Source: Alphaproteobacteria bacterium
GTDB taxonomy: Bacteria; Pseudomonadota; Alphaproteobacteria; Rhizobiales; Hyphomicrobiaceae
NCBI GenBank assembly: GCA_024279745.1
Contig: JAJRRE010000339.1
Span: 1 to 7,854 of the forward strand
Length of the DNA: 7,854 nt
Direction: 5' to 3'
Shown here: one piece after another, positions 1 to 5,668 of the stretch
Numbering within the stretch: position 1 is the first letter of the stretch
Layout of the letters: each line of letters starts with the position of its first letter
Notes under the pieces: generated by a model
Told to the model about the DNA's origin: nothing
Databases searched by the model: none
Seen by the model: the letters and a program-made list of their open reading frames with translations, nothing else
Translations under genes and position numbers: made by a program

Positions 1-669
1 AATATAATGGGCGAATTCGGTCCCCTAATGGCAATGTTTATTGTAAACTTTGCCTTGGGTATTAAGGCCGGTGTGTGGGCGCTGATAATATCGACATTTT
101 TGTCGATGGGCGTGATGTATCATGTATTGCGGCGTCTGCCGATATTCCCGTTTATTGCCGGTTCCGTAACCATTGCCTGCGGTGTAGCCACTTTGGTTAC
201 TGGCGATACCATGTGGGTGAAAATAAAAGTAACGATATTCAATTTTGCCTTTGCCGCATTTTTATGGGGCGGGCTTTATACCGGATATAATTTCTTCCAG
301 TATATTCTGCATCAGACATTCCATTATTCAAAAGACGGCTGGCGCAAATTCACCCATAACTTCGCGATCTTTTTTCTTGCGACCGCTTTGGCAAATGAAT
401 TTGTCAGAATAAACTATTCTGATACGGTCTGGATCTGGTTTAAACTGTTTGGCGTAATGCCGGTGGCCGGGCTCTTCGCCTGGTGGCAGAGCAAACTGAT
501 GGCCCGTTACGCTATCGATCCTCCAGCAGCCGTGGATCCCGCAGCAGCCGTAGACCCAGCAGGGGCTTTAGTTGATCCTGCCGGGGCCATGAGATCTACA
601 GGGGAAAAAACGTCTGTTGCAGTTCCGGTCGCCAATAGTTCGGCACCCTCCGGCAACTCAAAGTCCTAA
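1..669 (+). CDS. YciB/septation protein A family inner-membrane protein, divergent copy, probably 5'-truncated by the window edge
   Basis: This is a polytopic inner-membrane protein of the YciB (formerly IspA, intracellular septation protein A) family. Family members are linked to cell-envelope synthesis and division, but their biochemical role is not settled. Counting from the ATG at 7, hydrophobic segments lie at about residues 6-38, 45-65, 75-97, 116-135 and 145-163. Family-like landmarks are EFGPL near the N terminus, WVKIKVTIFN at 70-79, DGWRKFTHNFAIFF at 110-123 and WFKLFG at 144-149. The frame stays open upstream to base 1. Alignment by eye with the next gene puts residue 3 level with its residue 28, so an N-terminal tail is probably missing. 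The ATG at 7 cannot be excluded as start, since its ribosome-binding site would lie outside the window. After the last helix comes an odd tail of about 50 residues containing VDPA/DPAGA repeats (171-194). The family assignment is fairly sure; the function of this copy is unknown. Confidence 0.8.
   Translation, partial: NIMGEFGPLMAMFIVNFALGIKAGVWALIISTFLSMGVMYHVLRRLPIFPFIAGSVTIACGVATLVTGDTMWVKIKVTIFNFAFAAFLWGGLYTGYNFFQYILHQTFHYSKDGWRKFTHNFAIFFLATALANEFVRINYSDTVWIWFKLFGVMPVAGLFAWWQSKLMARYAIDPPAAVDPAAAVDPAGALVDPAGAMRSTGEKTSVAVPVANSSAPSGNSKS
517..588 (+). repeat. Degenerate VDPA/DPAGA codon repeat in the C-terminal tail of the first YciB protein
   Basis: Residues 171-194, counted from the ATG at 7, read as four imperfect copies of a (V)DPA-A/G-A unit. 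The unit is about 6-7 residues, and the codons differ between copies (gat cct, gat ccc, gac cca, gat cct). It follows the last membrane helix directly and precedes a Ser/Ala/Pro-rich end. The second YciB protein in the window has no such extension. The tail is presumably a flexible cytoplasmic or periplasmic linker, but no function can be read from the sequence. Confidence 0.7.
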
Positions 670-931
670 AGCAATATCACCGAAGGATATCGTGGGCGTT
701 ATGTTAAGTGCCGGTTTCGCCAGCTTCAAGAAGACTTCAAAGGCGCGATAGCAGGTTGGCAGAATTGGCCTGTGTGTCAGCCCCCGCCTGGTACTTTGTG
801 GCTACTGCTTGAAAGCTGCGGCTCGATCAATGGAACGTTTTTGTATTTTGTGATGCGAACGTGATCTCAACATGGCGCATAGTAATGGTTCGCAACGTGC
901 TGGCGGAAGCTAATCTGTCGATTTAGATTGA
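670..931. other. Long non-coding spacer between the two yciB-type genes
   Basis: No ORF with coding character, tRNA-like fold or strong terminator is visible here. There is a weak inverted repeat (tgcgaac at 854-860, gttcgca at 888-894) with a 27-base loop and no T run. The last 60 bases become AT-rich and lead into the promoter-like sequence of the next gene. The size and the separate promoter suggest that the two yciB-type genes are not tightly co-transcribed. Confidence 0.5.
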
Positions 932-961
932 TTGAAATTGATGTCACAATAAAAATATAAC
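932..961 (+). promoter_or_regulatory. Candidate sigma-70-type promoter of the second yciB gene
   Basis: TTGAAA (932-937) and TATAAC (956-961) match the -35 and -10 consensus in five of six positions each, with an 18-base spacer. Transcription would begin near 968, leaving a leader of about 20 bases before the ATG at 989. This argues against the in-frame GTG at 968 as start. It is a consensus match only; such matches are easy to find in AT-rich DNA. Confidence 0.45.
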
Positions 962-988
962 GCTTGAGTGATAGAGGAATTGAATTTA

Positions 989-1591
989 ATGCAAACCGAA
1001 CCGGCCAAAAAAGAAGACGATCAAGAAATTGAGTTTGATAAAAAACAGTTGATTAAAATGGGAATCGAATTGGGCCCAATCATATTGTTTGGTTTGACTT
1101 ATTTTATCTATGGCCTTCTTCCCGCTACAGCTGTGCTTATTGGGGCGTCGGTATTTGCAGTATTGTTATCCAAAATTGTACTTAATCATATTGGCTTAAT
1201 GCCGGTAATAACAGCGGCAGTGGCCGTTTTGTTCGGTGGAATGACATTATGGTTTCAGGATACTGTTTTTATAAAAATGAAACCTACTATTATATATATG
1301 CTATTTGGAGGTCTATTGAGTTTTGGACTGATTACGGGGCGTAATTTTTTGGCATCATTGTTTGGTCAGGTGTTTAATCTGACTGATGAAGGCTGGCGTA
1401 TATTAACAATTAGATGGGCAGTCTTTTTTATCACTTTAGCAATTATGAATGAATTTATCTGGCGCAATTTTTCTGAAGCGACATGGGTTTATTTGAAATT
1501 GTTTGGGTTTACCGGATCGACCATCGTTTTTGCCATTGCTCAGGTCGGGTTATTGTCTCGCTATGAATTTAAGGCAGACGATCAAAAATAG
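989..1591 (+). CDS. yciB: YciB/septation protein A family inner-membrane protein, canonical copy
   Basis: A 200-residue polytopic membrane protein of the YciB/septation protein A family, which is tied to envelope synthesis and cell division without a firmly known reaction. A charged cytoplasmic N terminus (1-22, Lys/Glu/Asp-rich) precedes hydrophobic segments at about 28-44, 46-62, 68-88, 98-116, 140-158 and 168-190. Typical family stretches are MGIELGPIILF (24-34), FIKMKPTIIY (94-103), LTDEGWRILTIRWAVFF (131-147), NEFIWRNFSEATWVYLKLFG (154-173) and the terminal SRYEF. Length fits the family (about 180-210). I chose the ATG at 989 because gagg (974-977) lies 11 bases upstream. An in-frame GTG at 968 would add seven residues but has no such site and coincides with the predicted transcript start. 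The gene is clearly richer in A+T than its neighbours downstream (many tta, ata, aat codons). It is paralogous to the preceding gene but keeps the family motifs better. Confidence 0.88.
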   Translation: MQTEPAKKEDDQEIEFDKKQLIKMGIELGPIILFGLTYFIYGLLPATAVLIGASVFAVLLSKIVLNHIGLMPVITAAVAVLFGGMTLWFQDTVFIKMKPTIIYMLFGGLLSFGLITGRNFLASLFGQVFNLTDEGWRILTIRWAVFFITLAIMNEFIWRNFSEATWVYLKLFGFTGSTIVFAIAQVGLLSRYEFKADDQK

Positions 1592-1714
1592 GGCGTTAAC
1601 TGCATCAAAAATGTGAAAATCAAGTCATGGTGTCAAATAAATGTGGAGAATGTTGACTCTTTGGTCAGATTGCCTTTACCTTTGTCTCGTACTGGATTTT
1701 CATTGGAATGGAAC

Positions 1715-1744
1715 TTGACTTTCAATCTTTTCCAACAGTATTTA
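1715..1744 (+). promoter_or_regulatory. Candidate promoter of the MarR-family gene
   Basis: TTGACT (1715-1720) and TATTTA (1739-1744) with an 18-base spacer resemble a sigma-70 promoter. They lie about 55 bases before the marR-type ATG, inside the 208-base gap after the second yciB. MarR regulators often repress their own promoter, but I see no clear palindromic operator here. Confidence 0.42.
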
Positions 1745-1799
1745 GCTCCATTTCGTTTCGCCGATTGCTGCCAGCAAATCAAAGCCCTGCCCTAAATAA

Positions 1800-2282
1800 A
1801 TGAAACCTAACATGCAAAAACCTGATGCTGCTAATTCTCCCCTGGCCAAATCACCGATCCATCTTCTCCACCGCGCCGGCCAATGTGCTGGCGATGTCTT
1901 TGCCGCTGAAATGTCTAATGGAGATATAACTCCCAGGCAATATGCGGTTCTTGTAACGGTGGCCCAGAATGAAGGTCTGAGCCAGACCGGCCTTGTTGAA
2001 CTCACCGGGATAGATCGCTCAACCTTGGCCGATGTCGTACGCCGTATGCTCAAGAAGGGTCTACTGCAACGCCGCCGCACAAAAGAAGATGCGCGCGCTT
2101 ATGCAGTAAAACTGACCGACGATGGCCGTAAAGTTCTTGACGAATCTAAAGTGCAGGCCAACCGCGTCGATAACCGTATTCTTGATGCTTTGCCACCCAA
2201 GCATCGCGAGCAGTTCCTGCTTGATTTGACGGCTATTGTAGATGCGCTTGGCAATGTACCGGTCGCCGATGGACAAGAATGA
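1800..2282 (+). CDS. MarR-family winged-helix transcriptional regulator
   Basis: A 160-residue cytoplasmic DNA-binding protein of the MarR family. These act as dimers, commonly repressing genes for efflux, stress or aromatic-compound metabolism and releasing DNA on binding a small ligand. The N-terminal helix (about 16-39) and C-terminal helices (about 112-150) would form the dimer interface. The central winged helix-turn-helix covers about 44-108: ITPRQYAVL (43-51), helix-turn-helix LSQTGLVELTGIDRSTLADVV (60-80), and wing RRRTKEDARAYAVKLTDDG (91-109). The RRxxxEDxRAyxVxLTxxG pattern is diagnostic of the family. The start at 1800 is tentative, because neither it nor the in-frame ATG at 1812 has a good ribosome-binding site; the conserved part begins later. 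The gene stands alone, ends at a strong terminator and faces asd, so its target is not indicated by its neighbours. Family assignment is strong and specificity unknown. Confidence 0.9.
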   Translation: MKPNMQKPDAANSPLAKSPIHLLHRAGQCAGDVFAAEMSNGDITPRQYAVLVTVAQNEGLSQTGLVELTGIDRSTLADVVRRMLKKGLLQRRRTKEDARAYAVKLTDDGRKVLDESKVQANRVDNRILDALPPKHREQFLLDLTAIVDALGNVPVADGQE

Positions 2283-2381
2283 TCCGATTGTGAGCTTCGT
2301 TCGTGCTCAAAGGGCCCTTGCACAGAGGGCGTGTTAGAAGAGTTTTTGCAAGCTCATTGATTGATCGCGTTCAATAAATTG

Positions 2382-2414
2382 GGCCGGTGCGGGAGCTTTT
2401 CGCACCGGCCTTTT
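2382..2414 (+). terminator. Strong rho-independent terminator after the MarR gene
   Basis: A perfect 10-bp GC-rich stem (ggccggtgcg at 2382-2391, cgcaccggcc at 2401-2410) with a 9-base loop is followed by TTTT and a T-rich run. It lies 100 bases after the marR stop on the + strand. In the other direction the stem is followed by only a weak AATTTATT stretch, so it may serve asd less efficiently as a bidirectional terminator between the convergent genes. Confidence 0.85.
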
Positions 2415-2478
2415 GTGTTTGCCATTTTGGACGGCATATCGTGCATAATAGATTATTATAAGCTTGAACTGCGGCGAG

Positions 2479-3495
2479 TTAATCAAGCAGATTGCGATTG
2501 ATCATGGTTTCGGCAATCTGCACTGTGTTCAGCGCCGCTCCCTTGCGCAGATTGTCGGACACAATCCACATGCTCAGACCGTTTTCGATCGTCGCATCTT
2601 CGCGAATGCGCGAAACAAAAGTCGCATCATCTCCCGCACATTCAACCTGGGTGACATAGCCGCCGTCTTCGCGTTTATCGACCACCAGAACGCCCGGTGC
2701 AGCGCGGAGCAAGTCGCGTGCTTCGTCGGCTGTGATCGGGCGCTCAAATTCCACATTAACCGCTTCGGCATGACAGATGAATACCGGCACACGCACGCAG
2801 GTCGCATGAACCTTGATGGAAGGGTCGAGTATCTTCTTGGTCTCGGCCACCATTTTCCATTCTTCCTTGGTGGCGCCGTCTTCCATGAAATCGTCGATCT
2901 GGGGAATGCAGTTAAAGGCGATCTGCTTTGGGAATTTCAGCGGTGTTGCGGTGTCATTGACGAACATACCCTTGGTTTGAATAAACAGCTCGTCAATGGC
3001 CTCTTTGCCGGCGCCCGAAACAGATTGATAGGTAGCAACAACTATTCGCTTAATCTTGGCGGCGTCATGCAAAGGCTTTAAAGCCACCAACATTTGCGCG
3101 GTCGAACAATTGGGATTTGCGATGATATATTTTTGTTTATAGCCCGCTATGGCGTCGGCGTTAACTTCCGGCACAATTAACGGCACATCTATGTCATAGC
3201 GCCAGGCGGACGAGTTATCGATGACAACACAGCCGGTTTTGGCAATTTGGGGAGACCATTCCTTGGAAACCGATCCGCCTGCCGACATCAGGGCAAAGTC
3301 GCAGGTTGAAAAATCAAACTGCGCCAGATCCTGGCATTTAACGGTGCGATCGCCGAAGGAGACGTCTACGCCCAGCGAGCGCCGCGAGGCAATCGCATGA
3401 ATTTTGTCAACCGGGAATTTGCGCTCGTGAAGAATATTGAGCATCTCGCGGCCGACATTTCCCGTTGCGCCGACGACGGCGACATTGTAGCCCAT
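2479..3495 (-). CDS. asd: Aspartate-semialdehyde dehydrogenase
   Basis: This cytoplasmic enzyme reduces aspartyl-4-phosphate to L-aspartate-4-semialdehyde with NADPH. That is the branch-point step toward lysine/diaminopimelate, threonine and methionine. The 338-residue protein is complete and of normal family length. The N-terminal NADP-binding motif is VVGATGNVGREML (7-19). SAGGS (71-75) and NSSAWR (94-99) belong to the cofactor and phosphate-binding region. The catalytic cysteine is Cys130 in ANPNCSTAQM, supported by Gln157 in TYQSVSGAGKEA. The substrate-binding Arg235 and general-base His242 lie in CVRVPVFICHAEAV (233-246). The residue before His242 is Cys241, where I expect glycine in this motif. 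A ribosome-binding site AGGAAAG (complement of 3505-3511) supports the ATG at 3495. The gene is a single unit, convergent with marR. Identification is very firm. Confidence 0.97.
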   Translation of the reverse strand: MGYNVAVVGATGNVGREMLNILHERKFPVDKIHAIASRRSLGVDVSFGDRTVKCQDLAQFDFSTCDFALMSAGGSVSKEWSPQIAKTGCVVIDNSSAWRYDIDVPLIVPEVNADAIAGYKQKYIIANPNCSTAQMLVALKPLHDAAKIKRIVVATYQSVSGAGKEAIDELFIQTKGMFVNDTATPLKFPKQIAFNCIPQIDDFMEDGATKEEWKMVAETKKILDPSIKVHATCVRVPVFICHAEAVNVEFERPITADEARDLLRAAPGVLVVDKREDGGYVTQVECAGDDATFVSRIREDATIENGLSMWIVSDNLRKGAALNTVQIAETMINRNLLD

Positions 3496-3504
3496 TATAC
3501 TGGT

Positions 3505-3511
3505 CTTTCCT
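3505..3511 (-). promoter_or_regulatory. Ribosome-binding site of asd
   Basis: AGGAAAG on the - strand lies nine bases upstream of the asd ATG. It fixes the start, which also places the GATGNVG nucleotide-binding motif at the expected distance from the N terminus. Confidence 0.7.
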
Positions 3512-3871
3512 GTAAGGCCCCGTTTGGCGGGACTTGAGTGTAGGTTTCAGATCCGACTATAAGTCAGGTGCGGGGGTTGTGAGGTCGTTGGTATTGCCGG
3601 TGCTTTAGCGTCTGACCTTCCCATTGGAGGCCCTGTTGAATTGGTTTGCAGCTCAATTATCATGGCGCGGCAAGATCGTGCAATGAAATTTATAAATGAG
3701 CCGTGTAACGGCGCCTTATCAATTCCCGCGGTCGAAGACAAGACGCGTTCGAGCTTTGCCAAAACAAGATCGGGGACGGGATTGTCAGATCACGTTCAAA
3801 AGTGCTGTAATTTCGCCCCGTTGAGCGATTAAGGCAAGACACCCCCTTATCGCGAAAATGGATAACACCTC
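3512..3871. other. Intergenic stretch without a convincing gene, holding the divergent promoters of asd and the secreted-protein gene
   Basis: The gap between the divergent asd (-) and the secreted-protein gene (+) is about 370 bases. Two overlapping short ORFs (complement of 3547-3762 and 3641-3832) have no recognisable family, no membrane or signal segment and no good ribosome-binding site, so I do not call them. The region must contain the promoters for both flanking genes. A TATAGT-like -10 on the - strand lies near 3560 without a good -35. I see no tRNA fold or strong terminator. Confidence 0.5.
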
Positions 3872-4435
3872 ATGCGGCAGGTCATGCTTCACTATATTGT
3901 ACTTTCAAGATCGCCCGGTATCGCGTTTGAGCGTGGGCGCGGGTGTGGTCTTGACCTTGGCTGCAGGCTAAGCCGCGCTGGTGTGGTGGCCGCTTTGATA
4001 CTGTTGATCCTTATTGGCCCGGCTGTTGCAGCGCGTTCGCCCGGCGGCGGTGCAAATCCGGTTGAGTACGGCCCCATGAGCGAAACGCAAATTCGCGCGG
4101 AATTGATCGGGCCGCCAATGCGTGGCAGCTATGCCGACGGTCAGCCCTGGGATGAAACCTATTTTCCCGGCGGGCGCATAAGCTATAAAGACAGTACAAA
4201 TAATTGGCAGGGTAAGTGGTCGTTTCGTGGCCGCGGATTTTGCACATTTTATAATGATGGTACCAATGGCGGCTGTTGGCAAATCCTGAAGACGTCGGAA
4301 AATTGCTATGAGTTTTATGCAATGAGTCGCGCCGGCGTGCCACTGGCTATAGTGCCGGGGCGAAGGCGGGTCTGGGTAGCGCGTGGTTGGCAGGCATCAC
4401 GCGGATCAACCTGTGATCCCGAAGTCGGCGTATAG
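3872..4435 (+). CDS. Small predicted secreted (periplasmic) protein of unknown function
   Basis: A 187-residue protein with a hydrophobic export segment at about 36-52, preceded by Arg residues and followed by a signal-peptidase-I-like site (AVA-A, residues 51-54). This predicts a periplasmic mature domain of about 134 residues. The n-region of 35 residues is unusually long. The ATG at 3884 (Met5) is an alternative start, and neither start has a strong ribosome-binding site. The mature part has a conserved-looking core: a helix-like SETQIRAELIG (70-80), then aromatic- and glycine-rich strands WDETYFPGGRISY (93-105), GKWSFRGRGFCTFY (114-127), CWQI (135-138) and CYEFY (145-149). Four cysteines (124, 135, 145, 181) could form disulfides. 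The pattern 'G...g..w..yF.pdGr..y....GkW...g..CT.y...CW.i...y.fy' recalls small secreted DUF995-like proteins, but that is a guess from memory. It ends with tandem stops (tag taa). Confidence 0.72.
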   Translation: MRQVMLHYIVLSRSPGIAFERGRGCGLDLGCRLSRAGVVAALILLILIGPAVAARSPGGGANPVEYGPMSETQIRAELIGPPMRGSYADGQPWDETYFPGGRISYKDSTNNWQGKWSFRGRGFCTFYNDGTNGGCWQILKTSENCYEFYAMSRAGVPLAIVPGRRRVWVARGWQASRGSTCDPEVGV

Positions 4436-4503
4436 TAAGGGCCATTCAAGCAGCCGGACGGCCAGACGTCAATCAGCAATCAGGCGGCCAGGCAGCGGGG
4501 TCG

Positions 4504-5460
4504 TCAATCGACAATGCGGCCGAACATCCAGCAGGCGACTTTCACAACACCGCCCACTGCGATCACACCCTCAATCACATCCGGGTCGGCAATTACATCG
4601 AATTGGGCGGCAAAGCTGTCGACCAGCAACCAGTGAAACTCGCGGCCGGTTTCTTCATTACGTAATTTGTGATGTGCGGTGACGACGCCGGTCAGCAGAG
4701 CGGTTGGCGATGCGTCCCCGCGGGTCAGATCCTGTGCTGCCACTGACTGAGCCGACTGAGCCGGTTTGCGCTGCGCGGCGCCATTTTCTTTACTCGTAAC
4801 GCCGGTTTTGTCTGCGGCGCTGCCATCGTCTTTTTGAACCTGTTCTTCGTCAGCCTGATCGTCATTGGCGCCGCCGTCATTGTCATGAGGCGCAAATAAG
4901 CCAATCGGGATGAAGCTTTTTGCACTGAGCGCCAGAGAATTGGCCTTGTCGGTTTCAAAATCTTCCTTTGAGCCATAAGCCGTCAGTTCGCGCGCAAATG
5001 CAGACAGTCGCACTTTGGCCCTGAACGGCATTTTGCGATTGGCAAAAAGAGCAAAATCGACCGCATCGTATACCAGCGGATACATGCCTTCGGTGCTGTC
5101 GTCGGCATCTGTGCTATTGCCCGGCTCACCGGCTCCGTCGACTTTGACCCAAGCGTGATAACAGCCTTCAAAATCATTGTCGTCGCTGCGGTGGATGGCC
5201 TCGGTGATTTTAACATCGACCTGGCTTTTGCCTTCAAAGAACGGCGTCAGACCATGGATCGAGCGCTCGTCTTCATTGTCGTCGTCATCCTGAGTAATGT
5301 GAAACCATAATTGAGCACCGCTGGGTTCGCGCCAAATGGCATATTGGCCCGCATCACATTGCGCATGCAGATCCAGCGAGCCGGCCAGTTCAATCATTTT
5401 GGCGGCAAATTCGTCATTGCCACGAAATACGAATCCGATGGTAGACAGATTGTTGGCCAT
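4504..5460 (-). CDS. Acidic 318-residue cytoplasmic protein of unknown family with a disordered linker
   Basis: I do not recognise this protein. It has no signal peptide or membrane segment. Residues 1-190 form an apparently folded domain rich in aromatics and acids. It includes an Asp/Glu run at 58-65 right after LWFHIT (51-56), CYHAWVKVDG (100-109) and YPLVYDAVDFALFANRKMPFRAKVRLSAFARELTAY (127-162). Residues 190-252 are low-complexity (Asp, Gln, Ala, Lys, Ser) and probably disordered. A C-terminal module of about 66 residues (253-318) reads like a small beta-rich domain: TALLTGVVTAHHKLRNEETG, then FHWLLVDSFAAQFDVIADPDV, then GGVVKVACWMFGRIVD. The start is supported by AGGA (complement of 5467-5470) six bases upstream. 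A terminator at 5544-5591 insulates it from the upstream DUF302 gene, so it should have its own promoter at 5461-5543, where a 12-bp palindrome lies. Coding status is strong from length, start signal and composition; function is unknown. Confidence 0.8.
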   Translation of the reverse strand: MANNLSTIGFVFRGNDEFAAKMIELAGSLDLHAQCDAGQYAIWREPSGAQLWFHITQDDDDNEDERSIHGLTPFFEGKSQVDVKITEAIHRSDDNDFEGCYHAWVKVDGAGEPGNSTDADDSTEGMYPLVYDAVDFALFANRKMPFRAKVRLSAFARELTAYGSKEDFETDKANSLALSAKSFIPIGLFAPHDNDGGANDDQADEEQVQKDDGSAADKTGVTSKENGAAQRKPAQSAQSVAAQDLTRGDASPTALLTGVVTAHHKLRNEETGREFHWLLVDSFAAQFDVIADPDVIEGVIAVGGVVKVACWMFGRIVD

Positions 5461-5513
5461 AACAGATCCTGGATGTTTGAGACACGAAATCTAAGCAGCG
5501 CGCGGTGTCGCCG

Positions 5514-5525
5514 TAGTGTACACTA
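5514..5525. promoter_or_regulatory. Perfect 12-bp palindrome in the promoter region of the acidic-protein gene, possible operator
   Basis: TAGTGTACACTA is a perfect inverted repeat. It sits 54 bases before the acidic-protein ATG, between that start and the terminator of the preceding transcription unit. The position suits an operator overlapping a -35 region, with TTAGAT near 5489-5494 as a possible -10 on the - strand. A second short palindrome, ggaccggtcc, lies at 5533-5542. Protein binding is inference only. Confidence 0.35.
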
Positions 5526-5543
5526 ACATAGCCGGACCGGTCC

Positions 5544-5591
5544 CAAACACAAAACCGCCACCGGGCGCAATGGATTGCCCGGCGGCGGTTT
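5544..5591 (-). terminator. Rho-independent terminator after the DUF302-like gene
   Basis: The arms are aaaccgcc-a-ccgggc (5552-5566) and gcccgg-c-ggcggttt (5577-5591), giving 14 paired bases around one mismatch and a 10-base loop. Read on the - strand, the stem runs into GGTTTTGTGTTTGGG, a usable T-rich tail. It lies about 78 bases after the stop of the DUF302-like gene. On the + strand the tail is only TTTGTT, so the - direction is favoured. Confidence 0.8.
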
Positions 5592-5668
5592 GTTAAGACG
5601 AGGTTGGGCTTTTGAATAATGCCCTTGGTACAGCAGTGCAGGATTTAGTGCCGCATCAAGCCCACTTC

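Noticed and set aside
854..894. Inverted repeat tgcgaac ... gttcgca upstream of the second yciB
   Set aside because: The arms are only 7 bp with a 27-base loop and no T run; chance is likely and it does not look like a terminator or a compact operator.
968..988. In-frame GTG at 968 as start of the second yciB
   Set aside because: It has no ribosome-binding site and falls at the predicted transcription start; the ATG at 989 has a GAGG upstream.
1613..1795. A 60-codon open frame between the second yciB and marR
   Set aside because: It has no ribosome-binding site and no recognisable motif, and it covers the candidate marR promoter; most likely chance.
2310..2319. Palindrome aagggccctt after marR
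   Set aside because: It is short, lacks a loop or T run, and is followed by a much better terminator at 2382-2414.
2464..3081. A 205-codon open frame on the + strand opposite the 3' part of asd
   Set aside because: It lies wholly antisense to a firmly identified enzyme gene, has no recognisable domain, and its openness follows from the codon pattern of asd.
3741..3760. A gcgttcgagc stretch resembling a tRNA T-loop
   Set aside because: No pairing T stem, anticodon arm or acceptor stem could be built around it.
3547..3832. Two overlapping short ORFs on opposite strands between asd and the secreted-protein gene
   Set aside because: Neither has a good start signal, a signal or membrane segment, or a known motif; they are near mirror images of one another.
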